From assembly GCF_041296385.1 (NCBI RefSeq), contig NC_091034.1, forward strand, positions 806,001 to 870,000: a DNA stretch of 64,000 bases, read 5' to 3'. Positions 1 to 15,000 of this stretch are shown piece after piece (the first letter of the stretch is position 1; every line of letters begins with the position of its first letter). Origin of the DNA: Aphelocoma coerulescens (Eukaryota > Chordata > Aves > Passeriformes > Corvidae). Made by a program: the position numbers and the translations under genes. The notes beneath the pieces are model-generated. The model did not search any database and was not told the origin of the DNA. It worked only from the letters and a program-made list of their open reading frames with translations.

Positions 1-79
1 GGATTTTGTTGGGACTGACATTAAGTCCTGTGGATGAGGCTCTTATTTGGTTTTTGTTTTGTTTTTTTGTTTTTTACAG

Positions 80-3000
80 GTGGTGTTTGACCGCTTAAAA
101 GGCATGGCCCTGGTTCTCTACAATGAGATTGAATATGCACAAGCAGCTGTAAAAGAGACCAAGGGGAGGAAAATCGGTGGGAATAAAATTAAGGTGTGCA
201 GAATGACCTCCAAACTAAAGCAAAACAGGCAAAAAAAGAGGAACAAATTGTGTTCAGGCCTTCCCCCTTAAATGCTGGCAGTGCAGACTGCCAGGCTCAA
301 AGAATACTTGGCGGGACACACACGTCCCACATATCAAAGGCTTAAATTATATTTTTATACTCGGCTTACCAAGATGTCAGGGAATCCTGAACTGTTACTT
401 ATAAAGCCTTTTCCAGTATTCTGCCGTTTGTTTCGCTAAACTTGTCTCTCTGAGCTCCTGAGTGTTGGTGTCCGTGTCACTGCCTCGTTTACCCCAATCC
501 AAGGCAAACTTTTGTCTGTTTTTGTGTTAAAAAAGGGAAATCTGAAGGTGTGAGTTCCTCCAGGAAAACACATGGCTGTGTTCCAGCTGCCCCATGCTGA
601 TGTCCAGGCTCTGGGGTACAGTAACCTCAACATGCAGTCATGGAATCAGGGAATGGTTTGCGTTGGAAAAGACCTTAAAGATCATCTCGTCATTCCTTGC
701 AACAGATTTTAAACAATAATTGAAAACACTACTTAAAAAAATACACAGAAAATATTTTTCTTCCTGGAGCAACACTTAACATTTCCAGGAGTATCTTGGA
801 TTTGGGTGAATGTGGTGATACCTGTTCTGACTGTCCCATCAGCCCCACTAACTGGGGACGTGAGGTGTCAGCCAACCCTTTGAATTATCTTCCTCCTCCT
901 CCTTTCTCCTCTCCTAAAGAGTGGGCAGTGATGTCAGGCATGATCTCAACAGCTTCCCACCTCACCCAGGGCTGAAAGTTGGATATCCTGTAGTTTCTGA
1001 GCGTGGTGTTGGATAGTACTCACCTTCCTCTGCAGGAAAGCGTGTGGTCCCTTAAAAGTTTCACATCTTGTGTGGGTCTTGTTGCTTAATGATTTTGGAA
1101 TAAGCAACACCCCCAATGTGTGTCTGTGCTCCATTGCTGTGGTTACACACAGGATGATTTAAAAAATAACAGGAACTAGAATGTTAAAAATACTCCGTTA
1201 TGTGGCATACACGTAATGAAATCCATTCTAATCCTTCATTTTTTGCACTACACCCTTGGCGTCTTAGTATTGTCACCCTTGGCTAGAAAACACCAACTCT
1301 TGGAGTAGCTGGAACAGGGAGCTGCAGTTCAGGAGGCTTGGTTCTTTCCCTGCTCTATAACCCCGGGCAAACACTGTGGAGTCCGGAATAGATTCATAAT
1401 CCTGACCTTCTGTAGCACTTCCCTGAGATAAAAGGGACTTTGGAACTGTCCTGGCATTAAAAACATCAATACCATGATAATAATGTGTATTTTTCCTGCT
1501 GCTTTGCCCAACAGAAACCTCTGGGCTGGCAGCTACAACAACATAATAAGGAGGTAGTTACACAGCTCCACTGAGAAAGATCTTTTTTCCTGGGGATGTG
1601 CAGGGCCACAATTGGGAAGTGTTTGACTTTTTAAATTAAATTTTACCCCCATTTTCAGATCTGCTCCCACCTTCAGCAGACAGGGAAATGTTGGCAGAAT
1701 GGGATGTTTCTGTGACTGAATGTGATTTCCCCTTTCTTTTTCAGGTGGACTTTGCAAATCGGGAGAGTCAGTTGGCGTTTTATCATTCCATGGAGAAAAC
1801 GGGTCAAGATATCAGAGACTTCTATGAAATGCTGGCAGAAAGAAGGCATGTACCAATATATTTATTATATGTTTTGTTTTCCAACATCACCTTGCACAAT
1901 CCTTTTACAGTCATTGTCCTCATCATCTTACAATCAAACTTTCTTCAGGCCATAATTCTTAAACAATTTTTTGTTCCTCTCAACTTTATCCTTATTTTTA
2001 AAGTTTTACTAAAAACACCTCTGCATTTCTAATTTTTTTTTTTTTTACTTCTTCACTATTTTTTTTAACAAATGTATGGGATCAAACTGAAACTGCAGAT
2101 GAGAGCAGGCAGGATCTCACACATCCGAGGCGTAGCTGGTTACTGGAATTCCTGCTGAGGTGGAGGTTTCAGTTGTCTGCGTGATCCATATTTTAGTATC
2201 CGGTTTCTCTGGTGGGTCACCAGGACACAGTTGGGAGTCATTCATCATGTCTTAGGAATGCAAAGAGCAGCTTAACTGTAACAGAGAAATGTGTGTGTTG
2301 GTGGGTGTATATAAAGTCTGATAAACTCCTGCTGCTCAGCCCTTGAGCAGAGAGTAAAATCTGATCCTCCACCTCCCTCTTCCCAACAGTTTTGTTTGTA
2401 ACTTGATAAAATAAGACAATTTGAGTAAGGATGCATTTTTATTTTGAATAAAGCTGTGTCCTGTGTGGCTGCCCCTTGGCAGCAGCTGGCACCACACGCT
2501 GCACAGCCACTTATTTATCCCTGCAGACCTGGCACAGAAACAGTCCACATTTTGGGCTTTTTTACCTCCACTGACTGAAAAAATACCCATGTTTTATTCC
2601 CTTCAGAGCCTGGCTCATTGTTAGGGCTATGCCTTGCCCAGGAGTCAGCCCAGCGTGATGCCGATTATACCTGGGAGCTGGATAAACCCAAGCATTTTTT
2701 GCAGTGAAATAGATGGGTCTGACATAATGCAAAATGAGCAGATTTAAAAGCGAGCAGGGTTTGGAAATTGGCAATCAGGATTTGCATAATGGAAATACAA
2801 GTGTGCCTTCCCCAGGCCTTGCCAGATGTTGTGATGTGCCAGCAATAAACATTTCCTCAGCACTACGCCGGATTCAGGCAAGAGAAGGGCGTTATTGGAT
2901 GTTCTTTAGCACACAGGACTCGGGTGGGCTTGTCTTTGCCGTGAAATAATCCTGAGCAGGACCCTGATTTCTGGTGTTTGGGCACACGTTAGTCTGATTT

Positions 3001-6000
3001 TTCCTTCTCTGTCACTCTGCTCACACAGTCATTAGGAGATCCATAGGGATAATGGATCGTGGAGCAGCGGAGCGAGCTCTGCAGTGACTCCTGTAATTCT
3101 GCAGCTTCTGGTGCCCCTCCGAGCTCTTCCTTGCAGAGGTGCTGAGATCTGCACAAACCACCTTCTCTCGGGGTTGTAGCTGGAGCCAGTCTAAACAGGA
3201 CCTAAAGGAAAAAAAAAACCAAACCAGACATGAAAAAGCAAAATCCCTGATCAATATTTTTAACTTCACAGCTGCTTTTCACAACATCCCACTTCACTTG
3301 CAATGTGAGGTTTTCATCTTCCCTGTTTTGTCCCTTTTTCAATTTTGTTATTTTCTTAAAAGGTGGAAGCTGCCAGCTTTTAACATAAAACATAAACTGT
3401 GAAGCCAGATAAACCTGTGAGGAATCCCAGAATCATTTAGGTTGGAAAAGACCTCCAAGGTCATCGAGTCCAAACCTGTGACTGATCCCCTCCTTGTCAG
3501 CCAGCCCAGAGCACTGAGTGCCATGTCCAGGCCTTCCTTGGACACCTCCAGGGATGGAGACTCCAAACCTCCCTGGGCAGCCCCTTCCTATTCCTGACCA
3601 CCTTTTCCATCAAGAAATTCCTCCTGATGTCCAACCTGAACCTTCTCTGGCGCAGCTTGGGGCCGTTTGCCCTTGTCCTGTCCCTTGTTCCCCGGGAGCA
3701 GAGCCCAACCCCACCTTTGTACAGAGTGTGCAGAACACTCTGTAATGGTGGGGAATCAAGAACTCCAGCTTTATTCCACCTCCCTGCCATGTTCAGTGTT
3801 ACAAATGACTTATTTTTGCTGCTTGGAGGTATTGAAATAACAACATTAATTGCTTGATTTATTTTGCTGAATGACTTCACATGACCTTATAAACAACCTG
3901 ATATTTGTTGACTTGGTTTTACTGTAAACAGGCAACATCAGCAAGTCACATGCAGTGAGGGAGCTAATTTGGGAATTAAAAGATCACTTGCAGGGCTTAG
4001 GATTTTTAAAGAAATGTTACCACCACTTTGCTGCTTAGTAATGGAGAGATTCCACCCCTGAATTTTGATTTGACTCAAAGGTCTCAGAAGGTCTCAGGTT
4101 CTGGATAAGGGGGTGTCTTCACCCTGCCAGCCCTGTGTGGGTGCACAGGTGCTGTGTTGGTTTTACCTTCATTTCATGCAAGGTTTGAATTTGACAAAAA
4201 CAAAGGAGTGAGGGTGGTGTAACAATGCTTGGAAGAGTTGTTGCGATATTACCCATGAAGTACCTTCGGTTTGATAAGTTAACAAAGTATTTGGTTCGCT
4301 GCACACAGATTCCTTGCCAGACCTCTTTGTGCAGCTGCCTTGATGCACATAGGAAAAAAGAAAATTATTCCTTTAGATAGCAAAAAACCTGTGGTAACAG
4401 AGTACATTGGTTGAGAAGGAGAACTAGAATCTTTTTATTCTTATGTTTAGCAGAGACGAGCGAAGAGGATCCTACGAATACGCCCCTGACCGTACTTACT
4501 ACGAGACTGTTCGGACCCCGGGGACATATCCTGAAGATCCTCGGCGGGAATACCCAGCTCGGGGCAGAGAATTCTACGCTGAGTGGGATCCCTACCAAGG
4601 AGACTACTATGACCCACGATACTATGACGACCCTCGCGAGTACCGGGATTACCGGGGAGATCCGTATGAGCAGGACATCAGGGAGTACAGCTACAGGCAA
4701 CGGGAGAGGGAGAGGGAGAGGGAGCGGTTCGAATCCGATCGGGACAGAGACCACGAACGGAGACCGATCGAGCGGAGCCAGAGCCCGACGCATTCCCGGC
4801 GTCCGCAGAGCCCCGGCGCGTCCCCCTCGCAGTCGGAACGGCTGCAGAGCGACTCGGAGAGGAGGATTTACAGCAGGTCCTCGGATCGCAGTGGCAGCTG
4901 CAGCTCGCTGTCCCCTCCGCGATACGACAAGCTCGACAAAGCCCGTGTGGAACGATACGCAAAAAACGAGAAGGTGGAGAAAGAGCGCGTTTTCGAGCAG
5001 GAGAGGGTGGACAAGGAGAAGCGCTTGGTGAGGAAGGAAAAGCCAGAAAAAATAGAAAAGGAGAAAGCAGATAAGCAGAAACGAAAAGCGAAAATCCATT
5101 CACCCAGCTCTCAGTCCTCGGAAACGGATCAGGAGAATGAGAGAGAGCCCAGCCCAGAAAAACTGAAGGGCAACAGTAAACAAAGCAAAGAGAGGGGTGA
5201 CAAAGAAGGGACAGCAAAGAACCGCCTGGAACTGATGCCCTGTGTTGTGCTGACCCGTGTGAAGGAAAAGGAGGGGAAGGTGATCGATCAGCCTGCACTG
5301 GAGAAACTGAGGGCAAAGCTGGATAACGACACTCTGAAATCCCCGCTGCTCGAACAGAAAACCCAGACGTCCCAGGCTGAGCAAGCCAAGTCTGAGCAGT
5401 CTAAACTAGAACCTGTCAGAACCAAGGTACAGAAGGAGAAAGCCCTTGCCAGTCACATCGAAGTGGTGGACAAGGAGGGAAAAATGAAACCCAAAAAGCA
5501 CTTGAAGACAGAGCAGCCTTCTGAGGGGGCCAATGCAGTTGATTTAGACAAGTTGGAGGCTCGTAAAAGGCGTTTTGCCGATGCAAATCCGAAGCCTGAC
5601 AGGCAAAAACTGGATGTAAAACGGAGTAGCCAAGATGAGGAGGATGCGCGCATGGTTTTGAAAAAGCAGCTTGATGCGACAGCGTCATCTAGAGAAGCAC
5701 CAGTGTTAAGGGAAGGAGAATTGGAGAGAAAACCCCTGAGGAAGGAGATGATTAAAAGGGAATCTAAAAAACTCAAACTGGAAAGACTTGTTCCCGTTAC
5801 TAGTCCCAAAGAAATTCAGGACACTCTTAATGTTGGTGGGATTGGCATGCGTCCCACCCTGGATCTGCAGGCAAGGCTCATGGAGACACCTGATGAACCT
5901 GTGGAAGTTCAGGAACTCCCTGCTAAAAAACTGAACCCAGTAAAACCCCAGCATAAACAGGTACAGCTGCTGGATGAGCAGGGAACGGAGAGAGAGGACT

Positions 6001-9000
6001 CAAGGAAGAACTACTCCAGTCTTCCTGAAGAAACACCAGACCATAAACTTGGCCAAGAGAAAACTCAGTCGGCTGACACGGAGGAGAAAATCAGCATTGA
6101 CATTGACCACACGCAGAGCTACCGGAAACAAATGGAGCAAAGTCGCAGGTTGAAACAGCAGCTGGAAATGGAGATTGCAAAGTCGGAGAAGTTTGGCAGT
6201 CCAAAGAAAGATGTGGATGAATATGAAAAGCGGAGTCTGGTTCATGAGGTGGGAAAGCCTCCACAAGACGTCACCGATGACTCTCCACCGAGTAAAAGGA
6301 AAAAGACTGACCAGTTTGACTTCGAAATTAGCACTAAGAGAGAAAGGAACTACAGAAGCTCTCGTCAGGTGAGTGAGGATTCCGAAAGGATGTCCTGTTC
6401 CCCAAGTATCAGACACTTCCCGTTCCACGAGGATGAGGACACGCTCGATTCTCCAAGGTTAATGCCATTGAAGGAAACCAAAGAGTCACCTAAAATAGAA
6501 GAAAAGGGTCTTTCATACTCCAACATGACTGTGAGGGAGGACTCGCTGAAATTCAATCCTTATGATTCCAGCAGAAGGGAGCAGATGGCAGAAATGGCTA
6601 AAATAAAACTCTCAGTGCTGAGTTCTGAGGAAGACTCAAGTAGGTGGGAAACCCAAGTGAAGCAAGAGCCTGGGAGAGTCGATATCAGCTTTCCAAGCAG
6701 CATTGTGAAAAGAGACAGCATACGGAAACGGTCTGTCCGAGACCTGGAACCTGGGGAGGTGCCTTCGGATTCGGATGATGATGGCGAAAACAAGCCCCAT
6801 TCCCCAAAAGCCTCGTCCTTGTTAGAGAGTTCCAGGTTGTCTTTTTTATTAAGGGACAGAGAAGAGAAGTTCCGTGAAAGAGAGGAAAGACTCCAGTCCA
6901 GTTCCTTAGAAAGAAACAAATTCTACTCTTTCGCGTTGGACAAGACAATCACACCCGACACAAAGGCATTGCTTGAAAGGGCTAAATCCCTCTCTTCCTC
7001 CAGAGAGGAAAACTGGTCCTTTCTAGACTGGGATTCAAGATTTGCTAGTTTCAGAAACAACAAAGACAAAGAGAAGGTTGACTCGGCTCCAAGACCTATT
7101 CCATCCTGGTATATGAAGAAGAAAAAAATCAGAACGGATTCCGAAGGTGGAAAACTGGATGATAAGAAAGAAGATCATAAAGAGGAGGAACAAGAGCGGC
7201 AGGAACTGTTTGCTTCTCGGTTTTTGCACAGTTCAATCTTTGAACAGGACTCCAAACGCCTGCAGCATTTAGAGAGGAAAGATGATGATCTGGACTTCAT
7301 CTCTGGAAGGTTGTATGGTAGACAGTCCTCCTCCGATGGGATGAACAGCACGGCTGATTTGGTGCAAGAGCCAGTGGTTCTCTTCCACAGTAGGTTTGTT
7401 GAGCTGACACGAATGCAGCAGAAAGAAAAGGAGAAAGATCAGAAACCAAAAGAAGTGGAGAAACAGGAAGATAAAGAAAACCGGCCGAAAACACCAGAAA
7501 TGGTTCCTGATAGTAAAGAAACAGAACATAAACTTTCCTCAGTTGTTGGTCCTTCTTCAGTCACCGTCCTCCCACAAGAACCCATCGCTCCCATCGCTCC
7601 TGAGAAAATAGTGAGTGACAAGGTCCTGGTGGAACCAGCTTCTGTCAAAGAAGAGAAACCTTCTGAACCTGCTGTTGCAGCAGAGGAACAAAAACCTTTT
7701 CCTGAACTCACAGCTCCTGTCAAAATGGAACCTCCTGAGCAAACAGAACCTCCGCCAGTTGTAGAAGCAAGTAAAGAAATTGTTGCTACAACGCTGGCAC
7801 CAGAGGAAGATGCTGTGGCAACAGAGCATCCTTCATACTTGGATACCAAACCTCCCACTCCTGGGGCCTCGTTTTCTGATGCAGACATCAGCGTAGATCC
7901 AGAACCTGAGGCTGCCCAGCTACTTCCACCTCCGCCCAAGCTAGTTCAGAAGTCAGATGAGGCTGTGGAACCTAAAGAGGAAAATCCTCCACCCTCTGCC
8001 AGCACCGATGCTGGTGTGAGTCAAAAGGCGGAGGCGGCTGCTGAGGTCTTGCCACCCGTTTCCGACAATGACATGGAAGTGGAACCTCCGGTTGTTGTAA
8101 AAGATAAAAAATCCTACAAGAGTAAACGGTCCAAGACTCCCGTGCAGTCGGCTGCAGCTAATGTCACGGAAAAGCCCGTCACAAGAAAGAGTGAAAGAAT
8201 TGACCGTGAAAAACTGAAAAGGTCAAGCTCTCCTCGTGGGGAGACCCAGAAGCTTTCTGAATTGAAAGTGGAGGCAGAAAAGGTTTCAAGGAATGCTGCT
8301 AAATCCCCGAGTTCCGCTGCAGAGCCAGAAAACGTGGAGCTGAGCTTGCCAATAGGCCGGACCAGGCGCAGAAACGTGAGGTCAGTCTATGCGACCACAG
8401 GGGACAATGAAGGCCCATCTCCAGTGAAGGACTCCATGGAGGTCACTAGGTCCACCAGGAAGAGAGGGGAAAAGGAACCGCAGGAAGCAGTGACAACTGT
8501 TCCCACAACCCCGAGGAGGGGAAGACCTCCCAAAACCCGCCGTAAGCCAGAGGAGGACATCTCTCCGATAAAGACCGAACCGGTACAACAAGAGGTGGAG
8601 GAGGCTGAAACTAAAGATACTGTGGAAGCTCCTAAACCTGCAGAGGGTTGGAGGTCTCCTAGATCCCAGAAGCTCACACACAGTCACTCATCAGCTGCTA
8701 CCAGCCAACAGGGGAAGAAAGGGAAGAATGAACCGAAAGCCGATACCACGGCTGAATCCGAAGATGCTGCTGAAAGAAGTGGTCAGGAATCGAGCACCAG
8801 TGACAATGGCAATAAAGCAAAGGCTGCTGAGAAAGAGCCGGCAGCAAGCGAGCAGAAACGTGATCGGAAGGAACTGGATGTGGAGAAGAACCAGCTAGAA
8901 ATCCCCACAGCTGAGATCACTGAGAAGAAGCCAGTGCCAGAAAAGGTTACGAAATCCAAAAGGGGAAGGTACAAAAATACCAAAACCGTTGTTGATAAGG

Positions 9001-12000
9001 CATCTGTCTGTCTCAAAAATGTAGAAATACGCCTCAACGTTGATGAAGTCAAGGGCGCCTTGCGGCCCACCGAGGAGGAGGCAGAGCCAGTGGCGGTGTC
9101 ACCACCCAAGATGAAGAGCCCTCCAAAAGAGGACACCCTGCCACCCCACTTCAGTAAGAATGAGGTAGAAGATTCATTTCCGGAAATGGAAAAGGAGGTG
9201 ATGCGGGAGCCCAAGCAGTCACCCGAGGCTGCCCAGTTAGCAAAGCAGATCGAGCTTGAGCAGGCGGTGGAGAACATTGCAAAACTCACTGAAACTCCTC
9301 CAACAATTGCTGCCTACAAAGAGCCAACGACAGATGTGGCTGAAGTCCGTCAGGAGGAGGAAGCAGATAAACCCGCACACCAGGCCAGTGAAACGGAGCT
9401 GGCAGCAGCCATCGGCTCCATCATCAATGATATTTCTGGGGAGACAGAAAGCTTCCCTGCACCGCCGACGTATCCTGCTGAATCTGAGGCTGAAATCACC
9501 ACAGAGCCCTTGGTATTGCAGTCACCTCGAGAGGAGATGGAGCCCGAGACAGATCAGGCAGTGAACAATATCCTAGAAACCGAGGCTGCCGTCGAGCCTG
9601 CAGTGCAGCCGGTGCCCAGCTCTGTCACTTCGACGTTGGAGACAGAGAGCAAGGAGTCTGAAGTCAGCTTCAGTGAATCTTCCAACTCTGCACAGGAGGC
9701 TGAGACCTTGCAGGAGGCTGAAGTTGCTCGGAAGGAAAAGGGCCGTCAGAAAACCACGCGGCAGAGACGCAAGAAGAGCACGAGCAGGAAGGGTGATGCC
9801 ACCGAAGTCAACACCTTCGAGCCGGAGAGGGTGCAGAGCAAATCACCCCCTGCCAATGAAGTAAAGACAAAACCTGAAGAAGCCTCAAAGGAGGAAAAGC
9901 AAATCAAACCCACAGCATCCATGGAGCCAAGCGCTTCTGATGTCACCAAGGCTGTGGCTGCTGACGTCGTGGCTGCACACGAGGCTGTCCCTGAGAGCAG
10001 CACTTCTCCAAAGGTTCCCGCTCTGGCTCCTCTGGACCTGGGTGCCCCGCCGGTCCTCCTGGATGAGGGGAGTCAGAGCGGGTTCAAGATCCGGTCGCCC
10101 CTGGAGAACGCTCCCATCACGCCACCGAGTGCCCCAAATGCGGCCCTTCCTGCTGTTCCCACAGCGGCGGCCAAGCTGCCCAACCCGGTGCCCACCACCA
10201 TCGTCCCCCTTCACTCCGGCACTGCCAAGGTTCCGGAGTGGGTGGTCAGGCACGAGGACCCCCGTGCCCGTTCCACACCCCCTCCCGCTCTCCCACCAGA
10301 CACAAAGGCGTCAGATATCGACACAAACTCCAGCACTTTGAGGAAGATACTCATGGAGCCCAAATACGTCTCAGCAACGAGCATAACCTCCACGCACGTG
10401 ACGACAACGCACGCCGAGCCGGTGAGCGCGCCGTGCTTGGAGGAGGCTCCTCTTCACCCTGCCGTGGAGGCCATCAAGCCGGTTTCTGAGGAGAAGCCGG
10501 CCGTTCCCATCACCAATGCCCTGGACCCACCAGTGGCTGAAGCACCAGTGTTCAGCGAGAAGGAAAAGATCAACACAGTGATTGCTCCCAAAGCCACTTC
10601 TGTCATCAGCAGAATGCCCCACAGTGTGGATCTGGAGGAGGCTCCGAGGATCACCTTGGTGAAACAAGCTCCCCAAACCCAGACCTGCCTTGTCAATGCT
10701 CCCTCGCCGAAATTTAAGCAGAGATCAAGTACAAATGATAACAGCAGGTTTCATCCAGGATCGATGTCCATTATCGAGGAGAGGCCTGTGGAGACTGGGT
10801 CCAGTCCAGGGCTGCGGGTGAACACCTCGGAAGGTGTGGTGCTCCTGAGTTACTCGGGGCAGAAGACAGAAGGCCCTCAGCGAATCAGTGCCAAGATCAG
10901 CCAGATTCCCCCAGCCAGCGCTGTGGACATTGAGTTCCAGCAGTCTGTATCCAAGTCTCAGATTAAACAGGAGCCTATCACGCCATCCCAGCCAGCACCG
11001 AAAGGCTCCCAGGCCTCGGCGGGCTACGGGACTGTTTCCACCCATTCTTCATTGGTACTTGGAACACAGCCCTACAACACCTCGCCCGTCATCTCCTCTG
11101 TCAAGCAGGAGCGCACCGCGCTGGACAAGCCCGACTCGTCTCACCTCGCTGTCCAGACGCCAGCATCTCAGCCCGGCAAGGTCCTGACACAGACGGTAAA
11201 CACTCCACCCGTGCTGGTCCATAACCAGATGGTCGTGAATAAAAAACTGTCTGACCCAGCTGCTCTGAAAGTGGAGACCAAGACTCTGCAGCCCTCCAGC
11301 CTGAGTCCTGGAGTTAGTCCTCACCACCCTTCCCTCTCTGGGAAGATGCATTCGGAAGCGAACCACGTCAGCTCGGGGCCCAGCACCCCGACCGACCGGG
11401 CCATCTCCCACCTGGGGGTCACCAAACAAGAGCCGCACTCGCCGCGTACCAGCGGGCACTCGCCGTCACCGTTCCCCCGGGCCTGCCATCCCGGCAGTAC
11501 CTCGTCCCCGGCTTTGTCCAGCAGCACCCCAGTCATGCTGGCGCCGGGAATTCCCGTTCCGCAGTACATATCCAGCATGCATCCCGAGCAATCTGTTATC
11601 ATGCCCCCCCACAGCGTAACACAGACTGTGTCCCTGGGCCATCTGTCCCAGGGTGAGGTGAGGATGAACACCCCTCCTCTCTCCGGCATTCCCTACGGCA
11701 TCCGCCCGGAAGCGCTCCACTCCCCCCGAGCTGCTCTGCAACCCCAGATGGAGATCAAACCTCAGCGATCCAGCACGCCCCAGCCAGCGCCCATACGAGA
11801 CATCGTCATGCCCCCGCTGTCCTCCCAGCACCCCCCCGAGGAGGAGCTGCACTTCCACGCGGTGTGCCGCGGGCCAGCCCCGGTGCAGTCCGACGTGCTG
11901 GTGATGCAGCCCGACTACCGCATGCACCCCAGCAGCCTCCGGCTGGACCAGTACAACGTCCCGCGGGACGTCAGGATGATCATGCACCCGCACATGGCCG

Positions 12001-15000
12001 CTGTGGGCGAGCACCACTCGGAAACGCGGCAATCCCGGACACCCGAAGGGGCCGTCAAAACTCCCCCGGTCAGTAAGACCCCGCAACCCGGGAAAGAGAC
12101 TCCCAAATCCTCGGAAGGCAAGATGGCCCACTCTCCCCACAGCGAGCCCCGGCTGCTCAGCGTGCCCTCGGGCAGCCAGCTGCCCGGGCTGCCCCTGACG
12201 CAGCCCGTGGTGGTCCCACACGGGGTGCAGATCATGCATCCCGCCGGGAGCTCCTTCCACGATTACCGCTCCGTGTACGGCGACATGAGGAATTACCACA
12301 CAGCACAGCTCGGGCATCCGCAGTTCCCGGGCGCCTCGCCCATCGGGCTGCCCTCCCGGAGCATGACCCCGTCTCAGGTGAGAAAAAAACCCCTTTATCC
12401 ATCTCCCTGGAATCTGGAGCGTTTTGAGCTGTTTCTTGGGGAAAATGGGGTTCAAATGCTGCTTAGCATCAGAGGAAGCTGAGACAAGCCGTTTCCTGAA
12501 CTCCTCTGGGACTCCAACCAGGAGGGGTGAAGTTGCCTGCAGGTTTCTGGATGTGGAGGCGTCGGGGGGAGAATTGTCAGTACTGAGGTGGTGCATGGGT
12601 CAGTCATCCTTGGATGGATGGCGAGGCTAGGGATGGGCTTGGGACAGGATTCAGGGAGTGGGGTTTCAGCTCAGGTGGGCTTGGAAGTGAGGGACTGTCC
12701 CAGGTGCTACCGCAGCGGGGCTGATGCTGTGACATGGATGTCTCCACCAGGAATCTGATGGTGTCCTGGCAGTCTTACAATGGGGTGGAACACACCCTTG
12801 GCCTAAACATTTTCCTTTTCCCCCCTTCCTGCTTCCCAGGGTCTGCCGGAGGGCGAGCACTCGCACCCCAGCCAGCCAGTCCGCAGCAAGACCCCTCAGA
12901 TCCCGCAGGACCCCAAGGGCCCATCGGCAGCAGGGCCGGAGCAGAGTCACCACCCCCCTGTGAACAGGCACACGGCCCAGATGGACCCCCACGTCCACCT
13001 CCAGAGGGCACAAGGGGACACGAGCCAGACCTCCTACCCCTCGCCCGTCGCCATCTCCATGAAGCAGGAGCTTCCCTCGCCGCACCAGCCGCCAGCAGTT
13101 CCCAAGCAATCCATGTTTATCCCCACGACGTCGGGGCCGCCCCTCAGCCGTCCAGAGCCCCAGTCCACGCTCAAGCAGGAGCCGTCACCTCACCCCGTGT
13201 CCCAGAGACCAGTGGACATGGTCCAGCTCTTGACAGTGAGTGTCATGCTTCTGATCCGGGGAGAAATCACCTGGTTCTGTCTCAGCCATAGCACCAAATC
13301 TGACCTTTCTTGCATCAAAGACTTCAGATGCAGAAAAGGCATTGTTTGGGTTTTGGGCTGTTTTGTCCTTGATGGATTTTAGCCATGTTTACTGTTCCAA
13401 GTCAGTTTTACAGGCAGCACTTTCCTGGAAGGTGTTTCCGCATGGGCAGGGGAGAGTGTTGGTGTATTTCATTTAAATAAAAAGGAAAAACCACTCTCAC
13501 AAGTGTAGAAAATGAGGAAAAGGAGGGAGGCGATGAGGAACAGGTACCAACAAGGAGCTGAGGGTTGTGTTCAGTACCAAGTATCTCCTGTATAACCTTG
13601 AGCAGTTCCTCCCCTGTTGTTATTTCTCAATTTGTCCACTTACAAAAGGGAAAACAGTGTTTGGGGACAGCCATGTGCTGGGTGGGCGGCTGAGGGATCA
13701 GGATGATGGGATCCACCCAGGCAGCCTGGCCAGCTGGAAGGAAAAGGACTGAATTCCTGATTTAGCAGAATCTAACCCAGGCCTGGCGTGTAGAGGGTTG
13801 ATCTGGTGTTACAGCTCTGCTGAGCCTTTAAGCCTCCGATGGAAGTATCGGAGGCAGCCGAGCAGCTCGGATGGGATTTCAGATCCCCCTCTCCTTGCTT
13901 TGCACGTAACTCTTCTTCTCCCTCTCTTCCCAGAAATACCCCATTGTCTGGCAGGGTCTCCTGGCTCTCAAGAACGACACGGCGGCCGTGCAGCTCCACT
14001 TCGTGTCCGGGAACAACGTCCTGGCGCACCGGTCGCTGCCGGCGCCCGAGGGAGGGCCCCCGCTGCGGATCGCGCAGCGCATGCGGCTCGAGGCCTCCCA
14101 GCTGGAGGGGGTCGCACGGAGAATGATGGTGAGGGCCCGGGCTGGGGCAGGGAGGGGGTTTGGGATTCCGTGCGCTCAGAGGGTCTCACCAGCTGCAGGG
14201 CTGAAAACCATCAGAGCTCCCAGAAACTTGGGCTTCTGTCACGTTGATTTCTCCACCCAGAGGGTGCTGGGGCGCTGACCAGGCTCCTTGGGGAATGGGC
14301 ACGGCCCCAAGGCTGCCAGAGCTCCAGGAGCTCTCAGGGACAGGGTGGGATTGTTGGGATCCTGTGCGTGGCCTGGAATTGGACTCGATGATCCCTGTGG
14401 GTTCCTTCCAATCCAGGAGATCCTATGATACTGTTTTGGGATTCTGGTATTAACACTGATTCCTTCAACCCAGAGGGTGAACACGGATTGCAGGTGGTGA
14501 GCAATAGCTCTTACACTGCATTTATGGAAAAGGGAGTGAGAGCTGGACAACTCTGAAGTCAGCCTCAACCCTGGGAAAAACTCCTGCTGGCTTCAGTGTG
14601 TCTGAGTAAGGTGGGAAGGGGAGTTCAGGTGGCCATGAAAATGCATTTTCAATCCTTTCCACCGTGGCCATGCTCTCAGCAAGTGTTGGAATCACAGAAT
14701 CCCAGACTGGTTTGGGTTGGACGGGCCTTAAAGCCTGTCCCACCCCTGCCATGGGCAGGGACACCTTCCTCTATCCCAGGTTGCTCCAAGCCCCGTCCAG
14801 CCTGGCCTCGGGCACTTCCAGGGACCCAAAGGCAGCCACAGCTTCTCTGGGGAACAAATTGTAACATCAAGGAGTTTAAAGTGAGGATTTTTCCCCCGGA
14901 TAATGGATGGAGGGCTGGAAAACACACACTCATCCAGCATTTCCCTGAGCACGAGTCCTTCCGTTGCAGGTGGAGAGCGATTACTGCCTGCTGCTGGCCC

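Noticed and set aside
11466..12596. A 376-codon minus frame over the end of the SPEN giant exon
   Set aside because: Shadow of SPEN coding sequence with no recognisable domain.
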